A stretch of DNA of 64,000 bases from contig CM043953.1 of assembly GCA_014529385.2 (NCBI GenBank), positions 87,736,842 through 87,800,841 of the forward strand, given 5' to 3'. A program made the position numbers and the translations under genes. Shown here in pieces: positions 35,833-47,424 of this stretch. The stretch is from Adiantum capillus-veneris (taxonomy: Eukaryota > Streptophyta > Polypodiopsida > Polypodiales > Pteridaceae). Position 1 is the first letter of the stretch; each line of letters opens with the position of its first letter. Below the pieces are notes generated by a model that saw only the letters and a program-made list of their open reading frames with translations, was not told the origin of the DNA and did not search any database.

Positions 35833-38800
35833 AAAAGTGTCCCCCTATTGGACCGACGTGCACTTGTTCAAGTATTGGAATATACTCGTGCTCTGCTATG
35901 CAAATTCTTAAATTGTCATCTATCCCTCTTTGATAGAGGTGATTTTTGACAATAGCATAGTTTTTCACTTCTTGTTGGATTCATCGTAGTCTAGCTCTGC
36001 TTAAGTTTGCTGGAAAAACTCCTTGCTCCAAATACTCCACAATGTTCTTACCCCACTTGAGTGCTTCTACTATCCTAAACAATGTAGCATGTTCGATTGG
36101 CTTCCGCATTATACAAGCATCACTTGAACTAGCATGGCCAATACACCCCCAGTAGCATCAGTCTTTGGTATGTTTGCGTTTTGGAATTGTACATACCCAT
36201 AGTTTGTACATGAGCTTGCTTCAGATACATTTCTTTCTAGAATGGCTTAATGCATAACCTAAGGATGTCGTCGTTTCCTCGCTTATATAACCGTCCCGCT
36301 ATCAACACTAAGCAGCAAGATTTCTCAATGATTGATGGTTTTCATTCAATCTGCAGAGAACCAATGGTAAGCAGTGGTATAACATGTTCGCTCCACCTTG
36401 ATACCATTTGGAGATTGAAGAGATAAGCATCGAGCAAATCGTCCTCAATCCCTTAGGGTGCTTCTCCATTTATCATTTGTGATAAATGTTCTGCCCTATG
36501 ATGTGTAGTCCCTTTCTTGACCACTATAGTGAAATCAAATTCCAGCAATATTAGGAACCATCAAACTATGCAGTTTGTATTGCATGGTTTGTTCACTAAG
36601 TACAATAGTGCCTAATGATCCACAAAGAATATGAACTTTTTTGCGAAAAGGCAATGTATAAACTTTCTCAGAGAATAGATCATTCCCAAGCCCTCTCTTT
36701 ATGTGGTCGTGTAATTACTTTCCGCAATGTTGAGCTGTCTACTGAAGTAACAAATTGGAAAATCCATTTTGTTTTCTTTAGGTTGAGCCAAGATACATCC
36801 AATAGCATAAGCCGATGCATCTACATGGATGTGAAAAATCTTGTTCCAGTCAGAAGCTTTCAAAATCGGAGCAAAAATAAGTCTCTGCTTCAATTGTTGA
36901 AACGCTTTCTCACATTCCTCATTCCATTCAAACTTAGTGATGAGTATGTAGAGAGGTTTTGCAACTACTGCGTACATGTAAATAAATCTGCAATAATATC
37001 CACAATATCTCATAAAAGCTTGTACCTCTCTAACTTTGGTTGGTCTTGGAAGAGCAACAATCACTTGTATCTTCTTAAGATCAGTAGAAATGTCACTTTT
37101 GGACACAATATTTCCCAGAATCTTGCCTTGTATTACCATAAAAATGCATTTTTCAGGATTTAGGCAAATGCGATATAAGTTTTGCCTTTCTCAAAGACCT
37201 TTAAGTATTTGACATGTTCGTTCTTTTTGGAGAGAATGCACACACATGTCATCCATGCAAATCTCTAAGAATTGTCTTAAATAAGATACTCCTTGAGTGC
37301 ATGACTCATCATCCTTTGAAATGTGGCAGGGGCATTGGTTAGGCCAAATGGCATCACTCGATATGCGAATATGTCCCATTATATCACAAAGGCCATTTTG
37401 TGTCGATCCTTCAACTTGATCTCATGAGCTGGTTATAGCCCAAAAAGCCATCGAGAAAGCTATAGGCTTCCTTTCCAGTGACTCTTTCAATCACATGGTC
37501 TATGATGGGCAAGGGATAGCTGTCTCTGATCATAGCAACATTCACCTATTTGAGATTCATGCACACTCGTACTTTACCATTATTTTTGGGCACCACTATA
37601 ATTGGTGACACCCACTCCGTGTGTTCTATCTCATAGATAAACTCTGCTTCTTTAAGCTTGTCTATCTCTTCTTTAATTTTTCTCGCAAATGTTTCATTAT
37701 AGGTGTAGGGACATTGTCGATGCGGTTAACATTGCTCTTGAGGGGTATCGTGTGTTGGCATATGCTCGGATCTACCCCCTTAAAATCTTTGTAAGACAAG
37801 GCAAACACATCTCTATATTGCTTGAGAGTAGTTATCCACAACTTCTCCTCTTCCTCAGTGAGATCCATGGCTATGTAAGCCGATCTCGGTTCTTTCCCTG
37901 GTTCACCAAATCATATCTCTTTGCATTTTCAGGCCCATCATATGATGTTCCTGGTTCTTTAAGCTCTCACATTGGTTGCTCCACCATAATATGTCGGTCT
38001 TGAATTGTGTAATTTGTGAAATGAGATGGCGTATCAAATTTTTCCGAGTTAGAGTCTCTCTTACTTTCCATTTTTGTTGTCCAAACCTCCTTCAGTGTCC
38101 GTTTTAACTTTTGGTACTCAATTTTGTGTTCAATTTTTGACATCTTCATTGGTTTTTTAGTCTTGTCTTTCGGTTTTTTTTTGCTTTGTTTCTTTGAGTT
38201 TGCTCGAAAACTTGTCAATTTCAAGGGTTTTTTGGTGCTTTTGTCTTGGACACAGTCATCTGCTCCCACTAGCGTGAGATATTGTATTTTGGTCATCAAC
38301 ATGGGCATTGGTTTCTCAAAAAAAATAAAATCTTCATCTCATTTAATATCTCTTTTGCCTCCGTGTTTTTTGGTTAGGAAACTCATAGAAGATCGGCTCG
38401 TCTTGTTTTGTTGTATTTTTGTTTTCAGAGCCACTTGAAATTTTGTCTTTTGCATCATTCCCTAAATCAATGCTCCTCAAATCATGGTATTTGTCTTAAA
38501 TATCATGTGGAAGATCTCGTACAGAAACTTCATCCACTACCTGTTTGTAATCGATTGCCTCTATCGTTTTAGTTATTTTAGCTACATTATTAGAATTCAG
38601 GATAACGGTTACCATTTGAAAGGGCATTATGTCGTAACCATCCTTATCGCAACATGTCGTAGTGGTTACCTCGTTTACACATACATCTAGCATCGCAAGT
38701 ATTTTCTCCCATCCAAAGGGTTCAAACAATTCCTTTGGAAATTGTCCTTTTACGTAGTAATTATCTTCTACTGAGCGCTCTAGGATGAAATCCTCCCTTC

Positions 38801-39598
38801 TTAGGCTTCTGCATTTTAGTGATCCGCACATCCAAACATGAGCATCCTTCACTAACCAAGCAAGCAACTATATTCCAATATCCGTAGTGATAATAAAGTC
38901 TTCTATCGGGGCTTGATTTACGTCCTAGTAACTATGGTTCTTTGTGTTAACCCTGGTTGTGATTCCTTTGTGCCATAAGTAGAGATGGTCATAGCCCCAG
39001 TCTTGAACCATCTTGAGTTGACACATAAAGGGCCGCCCCAAATAACTTCAAAATTGTTGCCAATTTTAAAATCTATTATAGCAAAGGTATGTTCGTATTC
39101 TATCCCGCATGAGGATACAATTACTTGCTCCAACATTCCTAAAGGTTTCTCCACATATCCATCGGCTAGTTGCAATTTCATGCACATTTTCTTGAGAGCT
39201 AGTCTCCCCCATTTCACCCAAATTCCTTTTGTAGCGATGGCTACTCCGGTCCCACTATCAAGTATCATTATTGTCTTTACTCCTTTGTATTCAAGAGGCA
39301 AGGTGGTGTTTCCTTCTTCTCCTTCGCAATAATCGCCTACTTTATTCAATGGGACATGTTCTACTTTGGTTTTCTAAGGATGATTTGTTTCTTTAATTTT
39401 GTCCACAAGGTTATTTTTTGGATGGATTTTCAATCCCATCTTTTTCAAATTCTTGCTTATTTGTCTCTACAAATATGGTTTGATTTTCAGAAGTTCCACG
39501 AGAGTTATTGTGCATCTAATAGGAGAAGACATTAGATCATGTGAGCTCTTTGTATCCATCACCCATGGGATGGAATTCCAATGTGATGGCACAATTTT
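35833..39598 (-). pseudogene. Element D pol: retropepsin, RT, RNase H, integrase N-terminus (degenerate)
   Basis: Read right to left. Protease domain 39349-38918 with ILDSGTGVAIATK, homologous to PR1 of B. A conserved linker (38867-38500, VWMCGSLKCRSL...CDKDGYDIMPFQMVTV) also matches B. After EVWTT near 38080 comes reverse transcriptase: YRDVFALSYKDFKGVDPS (37868-37662), SPIIVVPKNNGKVRVC near 37580, FLDGFLGYNQ near 37470 and CMDDMCVHS near 37230. RT thumb and RNase H follow (37139-36699, HIHVDASAYAIGCILAQ). Then two successive matches to the integrase N-terminal zinc region, at about 36310-36100 (GRLYKRGNDDILRLCI) and 35968-35833 (HLYQRGIDDNLRICI...GPIGGHF). The gene order RT-RNase H-integrase is that of Ty3/gypsy. 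Many stops. It is cut at the left by copia and at the right by B (39599). Confidence 0.85.
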
Positions 39599-40230
39599 GT
39601 TGGACGGATACGCTGTGACGGACGTTAGCACAACGAGAACTCACCTAACATGTAATGTCAGCTAAGGACGAAGCTCGACCCGCAGGGACGTGGAAGCAAG
39701 CATAAGGTGTCAACCTACACTCGACCGACTCCTAACTAATTCCTGCAGAGGTCTCTACCAATTGTCTAAGTCACAGCCTTCAAGAGTGCAAAAGAGGAAA
39801 CTTCCTACAACGCTTTCTAGAGCCGAACACCCATCAAACAATCTCGAAACACCATAGAACTTGAAGGAGACCCTACTAATACCAATAGGCCGCTCTCCCT
39901 AAGGTCTATGCACCAAAAGCACGACCCAAAACACCCGGTGCAGAAACACGTAGGATGTCTGGCTGAAATCTGCAGGTCTTCGTTTCTGAAATCTAAAGTG
40001 CCTAATGTATAGTTCTACTCAATGTGAACGCGTGGATATGCTGCAATGCAAAATCGGACAACGTATGCTCACCCAAACAACCGATGAAGCTCGTAGAAGG
40101 AGCTCGCAAAGCCGGACCGTACGCGCGCAATGTTGGTATCGGCGTGTAGCTCTAGTCGGGGGCAACACGCTGCACTTCTCCGCACTCGATTCCGACCACC
40201 GAAGCACACGTAGCGTCAAGATGAAGCTCA

Positions 40231-40281
<51 letters not shown>

Positions 40282-40563
40282 ACAGTACACCCACTTACAG
40301 ACTTCAAACTTGTTTTAAAATGACAAAAGGTCCTTCATTAAGGTCAAAAAGTGGTATATATACCTTACAATGTCTCAAACCTAAAGTTCCAAAATCAACC
40401 ATCTACTCAATCTAACTATCAAAACTGCGATACAATCTGGAAACTTCTGTAAGTCCCAATATTTACAAGGTGAAAAATCGGGTTTTCCTCAATGAATGAA
40501 TAATTACAAAAATAATAGTCCTCTGAGTAGTTAGATGCCGTGGGGTGTGTCGAGCTTCTAACA
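39599..40563 (-). repeat. 3' LTR of B (965 bp)
   Basis: On the minus strand it starts TGTTAGAAGCTCGAC and ends CCGTCCAACA. TATATATA box on the minus strand at 40353-40364, followed by (GA)n (plus-strand (CT)n, 40230-40277) about 90-130 bp downstream. A half-site of the B palindrome (TAGGATGTC) lies at 39950-39958. Confidence 0.9.
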
Positions 40564-40577
40564 TCCCCCCCCTCCTT
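40564..40577 (-). promoter_or_regulatory. Terminal polypurine tract of B
   Basis: AAGGAGGGGGGGGA on the minus strand, directly before the LTR start TGTTAG, a few bases after the probable ORF3 stop codon (40580-40582). Confidence 0.9.
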
Positions 40578-40591
40578 ATTCATGTCGTCCC

Positions 40592-40883
40592 TGTTAACCC
40601 TCACGGCACAAGGACACCCTATGATCTATAAACGTTGTATTATTTAGAGTCAGGTACCGGGCTTGTCGGACCAATAGGAAAAGGGTAAGAGTGATCGCCG
40701 ATGAGAGGCGCACTCTAACACGAACATGCTAGGGTTAGTTGGCTAAGCATGGGCGCCCAAGTGTGAATGGGGTGAGCTCCTATAAAAGCCAACTAAACCT
40801 AATTTTTACTCATTCTCTCATTTGTGCAATTGAAGAGTGCTCTTGCTCCGTCTCCATCTCCATCTTCTTCTTCTTCACCTCCT

Positions 40884-40931
<48 letters not shown>

Positions 40932-41174
40932 TGTGTGCGATCGAGCATTACGAAGGCACGACGGCGGCGAAGCGGTTGAGCGCGGCACGACTGCAGCTTC
41001 TTCTTCATCGCGACGAGGAATCCACCACGAAGGCGAGCGTAGAGCGGTGAGTGACACACCCTTTGTTCTCTTGAGCTTGCTAGTTTAGGCTTGTTGTGTG
41101 CTTGGAGCCGTTTGTGGCTCGCATACGGTGTATTGGCAAGTCCCTTGCTTCGACAGTGCGGCAAGGAGCGCACA
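40592..41174 (+). repeat. 5' LTR of A3 (583 bp)
   Basis: Starts TGTTAACCCTCACGGC, TATA box TATAAAAG at 40781-40788, short (TG)n(GA)n at about 40884-40925, ends GGAGCGCACA. Confidence 0.93.
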
Positions 41175-41178
41175 TTTT

Positions 41179-41196
41179 TGGCGCCGTTGCCGGGGA
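41179..41196 (+). promoter_or_regulatory. Primer-binding site, perfect tRNA-Asp complement
   Basis: TGGCGCCGTTGCCGGGGA is the exact complement of the 3' end of plant tRNA-Asp (...TCCCCGGCAACGGCGCCA). It lies four bases after the LTR, as in A2. Confidence 0.93.
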
Positions 41197-41314
41197 TATG
41201 CCCTACACTAAGCTCGGTTAGCACTTTATGCTTCCTTGTGGTGCAATTTCTATCATAGGAAAGGCAGGGAAGGAGTGTGTGGAGATTTCTGTTTTTTGCG
41301 TTTTCTGTCAAGTT

Positions 41315-41577
41315 TCAATTTCTGCTATTGTCTGTGCTTTTTCAATTTCGACGTTTTCAATTTCTGCAATTTTCTGCATTTTCAATTTCTGCGTTTTCAA
41401 TTTCTGCAATTTCTGCGTTTTCAATTTCGGCGTTTTCAATTTTTGCAATTTTCTGCATTTTCAATTTCCGCGTTTTCAATTTCTGCAATTTTCTGCATTT
41501 CTACGTTTTTTCAATTTTTTGCATTTCTGCATTTTCAATTTCTGCGTTTTCAATTTCTGTATTTTCTGCATTTTTTG
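41315..41577 (+). repeat. Minisatellite in A3 leader, unit about 16 bp (TTTTCAATTTCTGCRT)
   Basis: About fifteen imperfect copies of a T-rich unit, some shortened to ATTTTCTGC. All frames are open but encode only Phe-rich low-complexity peptide, so coding is unlikely. Confidence 0.9.
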
Positions 41578-41694
41578 AAAAAAAAAATCTCAAAAAAAAA
41601 AAAAAAATTCAAAAAAAAAAAACCGGAAAATAAAAAACATGACTCTTAAAACGGACGGGTTGGTTTGTATAAAAGATAGATCGGGATCGGTCTC

Positions 41695-41749
41695 CCAAGC
41701 CCAAGCCCAGGCCCAGGCCCAGGCCCAGGCCCAGGCCCAGGCCCAGGCC
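41695..41749 (+). repeat. (CCCAGG)n hexamer run in A3 leader
   Basis: About eight units, starting as CCCAAG and becoming CCCAGG. A decayed equivalent lies in the A2 leader at about 22278-22308. Confidence 0.92.
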
Positions 41750-42131
41750 TCAGTCCTCAGTCTTATGATATATACTAGACTCACTCTCATATATATACCC
41801 TACTCCCTCAAGAGAGAATGAGAGCATGTGGGACAAGTCCTCCACTCTCCTCCTTTCTCTTCCCACTTGCACCCTTAGACTTTCTAGTTTGGGCCTAGTT
41901 CCCTACTGGAAATTGACAGTTTTAGGGATTCCGAGGGCATAGAGTGACCAAACGGAGGGCTGTAAAGCACGGCACGACCCTCTGACCGATACGCTCGTTT
42001 CGAGCTATCACACGGCCCATTCCACGACACGCTCTAAAAAATCTAGCAAAAAAACAAACAAAAAACACGCTAAAAACTAGTCACAAGGCCTCCTAGAGCA
42101 GCTTTTTGACACCTTAGGGTATCAAAAGCAC

Positions 42132-45100
42132 ATGCACTTACGCTCTGGACGGGTGCTAGAACACGAGCATATTGAGGGTGCCTCTGTTCATACGGACACC
42201 CATTACCCATCCACGATAAGCTCTAGACCCTCAGCGGGGACACAAGGTAGCACCACCCAAGACCCTAAAATAGCCGCTAGTGATTCCTCCTCCGACTCAG
42301 AAATCATGGAAGCATACCCTACCCAAAACACTGAGAGAGAAGGCCATGCACCTCCCGAAGCTCCACAGCCTAGTACTAGTATGTTTAGCCGTTTCATGGA
42401 AACATTAGGTAGAGCTACTCGCTCGGAACCTGATGCAAATGAAGCACACGAAGGGGGTGGGGAAGTGGACTCTCCTTTCACATCGCAAGTGGACCCCACA
42501 CCCCCAAAGAGTGTCCATGTGGATATCCTACCAACTTCTTACCAAGAAGGCCCTGTTGAGCTGCCTCCTTCAGAAGTTCCCTCTAGAGTACCGTTGGTGA
42601 CAAGTAAAACCACGGGGAGCAACATTGCTTCTACCTCACAAGAAACCGTTAACACGTCGACTCTAGAAGGATTATTCATTAATGATCATTGGACATACGA
42701 CCTCCACACTGAGGTGTTGACGGATCTACACTCTGGCCACGCCTACCATGTAGGATGGATAGAGATTGTACAATCCACCTCTAGTGCCACGAGCATCGAA
42801 GATCAACAGAAAATGATCTGTAATGTTATCCATGGCATTATTCAATCAGAAAGGCAAAACCGAGGGGTAAATATACTCTCAACTGGCCCCATGAGATTTC
42901 TGGATACGAGCAAGGCTCAACAGCCTACTCTATCACAAATGGAGACTCCTCTAATGAGTCCCATGGACCCATCTTACGTCATTTCACCTGGGGTCTCTAT
43001 GCAATCTGAGCCTCCGAGCGACAACTTTAGCTTCCCTAACTTGGCTCAACCCTCTATTAAGGAAAACACAGTGCTCACTCCAGGGATAAGCCTGACAGAG
43101 AATGTACCGATGACATCTACGGTTAGCGCAGTGCCACTACCTAGTGTCGTAGTACCTAATATGGGGCCTCGACCATATGTGCCTCTAGCCCCTTATGCAC
43201 ACATGGCCCCCACACCTCCAATTGTACCACTTGTTCATGCTCCTCGAGTGCCGCTCCCTACCCCTTATCCGAGTGGACCTATGCCCGGTTATGTTCCATA
43301 TCCTGCATCATCCACACATATGCCAAGACCGGTACCCGTCCCTCTCCCACATATGATTCCAAGAGTACCTCCACCGGCCCTGCCTCCTCACATAGGTGAC
43401 TTGGCAGCGTTTGCTCAAACCATAGGTCGATCTATCGCGGAAAATATGCGTCACGCATCTGATAGAGAGCCTAGAAGTAAGGCAGTACAAATTGCCAAAC
43501 TCACGCAAAAATTCAATGGGGACGAAGATGCTAGAAAACACATTGAAGTGTTTGAACAAGTATGTGATTCCTTAGGGGAACGCAACGAACTACATAAGTG
43601 CAATGCCTTAATCTTGACATTAAGTGGGAAGGCTGGAGATTGGTATAGGACCCTAAGGGTGGACGAGAAAACAATCTACCCTACCCTTCGAAGGTTGTTT
43701 CTAAAGGAGTACATACGAGAAGGTGTGCTTTGGGGTGTAGCATCTCAGCTACAGAAGGCCGAACGTAAGGAAGGAGAGTCAGTAAGGGACTTCATTAGTC
43801 GTCTAAAGCACTTCAACTCTCGTTGCCCTGTAAATGAGCGCTTCAACAATAACCAACTGCTTGATCGATTCATTCGAGGGTTGAGGAATGAAGGAATCTA
43901 TAATGGACTAGTGATTAGAGGTATCACAACTTGGGAAGATGTCACTGCCAATGCAATCCAATTAGAGGACAACTTGATGATAGCAGGCATGAGGGTGTCT
44001 ACTGACACGAGATCCACTAGCTCACAAGCCATTGAGTATGAACCCATGACTGCAAAGCCCATTGCCAATGAGCCAAAGGTATTTGAGACCTTCTTGACAG
44101 ACCTCACCAAGGCAATCCAAGAGTCTCTTAAGGATAATCGACCCCCTCAAAATAGTCACATGTATCCAAGAAGGGAGCAACAATGGTTTTCCATTTGCTT
44201 AGGTCCACATAGCACTAGTGAGTGCCCTACGTTTAGAGTAAAATTTAATGGAACTTGCAACGCATGTGGTAGGTATGGTCACCAAGCTAAGGATTGTTTA
44301 ATGATCAAACGTATGATGGCAAATAGACCACCTGTAGCCTGGACGGATGCGCCTCGAGCTCCTGTATTGATGCCTACTCCACCTGTTGAGCAACTACCGC
44401 AACACATGGTTCCTAGATCTCAAAATGTTGTACAAGCTACACCGCTACCACCTCCTGTGCTAGGACCGCAGCCCCCGCATCCAAGAGTCGCCCCTATGAA
44501 CCAAGTGGGTTGCGAGCCATCAAATGCTTATCCAGATAGCTGTGAGGAGGAAATAGACACTAGTATTGCCTACGGACTTGATACATTGGAAGAATGTCCT
44601 ATATACTACATGGAAGATTATTGGGGACAAGTCAAGCCGGTTTATCAAGCTGCTGCTCTCGCATCCAGAGGTCAAAATATCAACACCCAGGCTAGGAGGC
44701 CACCTCTTCAATGCTACGAGTGTGGTGGACCACATCGAGCAGCGGAGTGCCCTATTAGGCTGCAAAAGAATGCTGCACAGATGCAAATGAATCAATGGAG
44801 CACGTCTGCAATGCCAATACTCACATGTAATCGTTGTGGCATAGATCACTTGATTGCCCAATGCCCCTATAACCCAAATGCGCCTAAAATCACACCCCTA
44901 AATTTGGTCAAAATTGCTAGTGTGACATCGCCAATACCACCCGTCGCACCCGCTTATGCGATTACACGGTCCATGCTTCAAGGGCCAGGCCATATCCTCG
45001 AAGAGAGAGATACCGCGTCAGTTATCCAAGCAAAGAAAAGGAAGACACGAAGGAAGAAGTCGCAGAATACGGAAAATTCAAAGCCAAGTTCCAAAACAAA

Positions 45101-47311
45101 CATAGGAACAGGAGATGACCCCGTGTATATGAATGACCTCGAGGATGATTCAGATTCAGTCGAGTCAATGGAGACTAGAACCAATACCACAAAGGGAAAG
45201 ACCGACAAAGAAAACCGTAACATGGAACCAAATGAAAACCGAATAAGAGAAAATCATAAAGAGCCTCTGAAAACACCACAAGTGTTTCCAAATCCAATCC
45301 AAGACCCCCAAGATAAACCGCAGGGGCAAAAAGGGAAGAATCGTAAAAAGAAGATTGGGACGTACCCAAACCCTGTAGACGAGATTAAGCAGGTGAAACA
45401 TCTAAGAGGTTTAGTGGAGGAGACTCAAAGGAAACTAGAACCAGAACCCATGCAGGTCAAAATTCATGACACAGTGTTTCCCACGCAAGTTCATCCACCC
45501 CACATGAACCATGGACCGTTAGCCATATCTAGTATCATCCAAGAAGGGAGTGAGGACGGGACATCAGAAAGTGAGCATACACCTTTCTTGTTGGAAAGGA
45601 TGTTTAACGAAGGAATACCTGATCCCATTGAGGAATATGAGATTCCATCCTCACCAGTTCTTAGTCAAGGACCTACACCCTGCAAAACGCCAATGAATGT
45701 TGCCAAACTAGTGGACTTCATGTCTTCCGAGGTCCGAACCACGATCATAGCAAAGCTGTATGGAGATCCTGAGTTATTCCTTGCACTTTGAGCGTTCCTT
45801 AACGGAGAGCTACGAACGGGATTACCGCAGTTTGCGCAACCAAATAGGCCTGACTCGATTATGATTGATGAGGAAAATCATGTGCAATCACTTGACTTAG
45901 ATGGACACGAGTCTGTGATCGAGGTACCCATTAACGAATTAGGGCAGTATTTTGAAGGCGACGAGTCTAATGCGACCTACCCATCACTACCAAGGGATTA
46001 ACTATAAAGGGAATTCTTGATGGTGGTGCGGGAGTTAGCATCGTTACAAAAGATTGTTGGGAATCCATGGGAAAACCCCGCTTCAGTGTTACTAACATTG
46101 TGGTAAAGATGGCAAATGGTACCATAGCCAAACCTATGGGGATGCTCAAGGATCTTAAGATCAAAGTTCTAGGACACAAGGTACGACATACGTTCATTGT
46201 AATGGATTTCTCTAAACACCTTATGTCATATGAAATGATTTTAGGACGACCATTCATGAGGAAAGCACAAATGGTTCACGATTGGTCTAAAAATCATGTC
46301 TATTTGCAATTCCAAGACTCTGTCCTTAGAGTGGATTTGGTGACTGGTAAGGTACACCCCTTAGGGAGTAAAACCATTATTGATCATCGCTCTGACACCA
46401 CAGTTCACTCGGCCCCACTACAATATTGTTACACTTGTAAGAAGGATACAGACATTGGCCAAGATTCTCCTTACATGGATGTGTTACCGGGTATGACGGA
46501 ATCAGACAACGTAGACTGGGTCCACCTAGCATCAACCATAGATACCTGGGGAAATAGAGGAACCACTTGGGTCACACCTGAGGGGGATGAAATGCCTATA
46601 CCCTTAAATATGCTACAAGCAATGCATATCGCTTCCGACAAGACTCATCCTAATGTAACGAAGAAAACATACAAGTGGGTCCCTAAAGCTTCCTTAGTGA
46701 CCATACCTAGTGCTAAAAAACAGAAGCCTTGTAAGAAACGTACCACTCGCTCCAAGAAAAGTAAGAAAATGTTGCGATGGATCCCTAAACGACTATTGGA
46801 AGCCCAAGGCTACTATCAAGGAAATGATCAAATCTGGGTGCCAAAACGTAGATTGTGCTCTTACCTATCACCTGACCCAAGTGAGCCCAATCCCGTAGCT
46901 CCAAAACGAATCAATGATCATGGAAAGAAAAAAATCACAGAATGCTACACACCCGCTCCCGAGCTAGTTTGGGTACCAAAGAAAGAACGATTTGTTCCAC
47001 CTAGCTCAGGAACAGGGAAATCAAATGAAGCTTCTTGCTCTTCATGTAGTTCCTATACGCAAATAGAAGCTTCGACACAACCTCCACCTACCACTGTACA
47101 TATCCATCCAAGCACGAAAGAGTTTGCACCTTCTGGGGTAAGTTCACCACCTACAACAACGTTGCAAATAAAATCATGGGAGAGTACCTTACCACCCTTG
47201 CAACTAGATGAAACGCATAGGGCGATCGAAAACTATTGGTTAAAATCCTCACCTATTACCAACTGGAACAATTGGTTTCAAAGGGTGACAAGCTCATTTC
47301 AAACGGTATGA
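42132..47311 (+). pseudogene. Family A gag-protease polyprotein, near-intact (A3)
   Basis: ATG 42132 (MHLRSGRVLE); 1,219 codons open to a TGA at 45789-45791, then a 1-bp loss near 45976 relative to A1/A2, then 414 codons to the normal end at 47311. Pro/Ser-rich N-terminus (1-450); gag core about 453-598 with GKAGDWYRTLRVDEKTIYPTL; knuckle region with FSICLGPHSTSEC (first Cys lost, residue 686), CNACGRYGHQAKDC (709), CYECGGPHRAAEC (861), CNRCGIDHLIAQC (899); ITRSMLQ motif; Lys-rich linker; retropepsin-like domain with ILDGGAGVSIVTKD (about 46013-46055) and MILGRPFMRKAQMVHDW; tail with KWVPK, RWIPKRLLEAQGYY, IWVPKRR and VWVPKKERF. Gag should package RNA; the protease has D-G-G in place of D-S/T-G. 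No pol follows. Confidence 0.92.
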
Positions 47312-47318
47312 TCTACCC

Positions 47319-47422
47319 AAGGAAGGGGGGAGTGTTTGCTGACAGTCCTCATTCATTTGTTTCCCTCTCAACCTTTTTCCCTGACCTCTTAATCACCAAT
47401 CTTAGGGAATGTAAATATAAAG
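47319..47422 (+). promoter_or_regulatory. Internal polypurine tract and weak TATA-like box of A3
   Basis: AAGGAAGGGGGGAG at 47319-47332, eight bases after the stop codon, followed by TGTTTGCTGACAG; AAATATAAAG at 47413-47422. Confidence 0.65.
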
Positions 47423-47424
47423 CT

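Noticed and set aside
36385-36405. TGGTATCAAGG on the minus strand as an iMet primer-binding site
   Set aside because: It lies in the pol frame of D (reads LEMVSRWSEHV), matches only eight bases, and has no LTR end beside it.
41228-41649. Phe-rich ORFs of 116-137 codons in the A3 leader
   Set aside because: Minisatellite open in three frames, absent from A2 and upstream of the real gag start.
41590-41821. Ala-Gln or Trp-Ala repeat peptides
   Set aside because: Read-through of the CCCAGG hexamer run on either strand.
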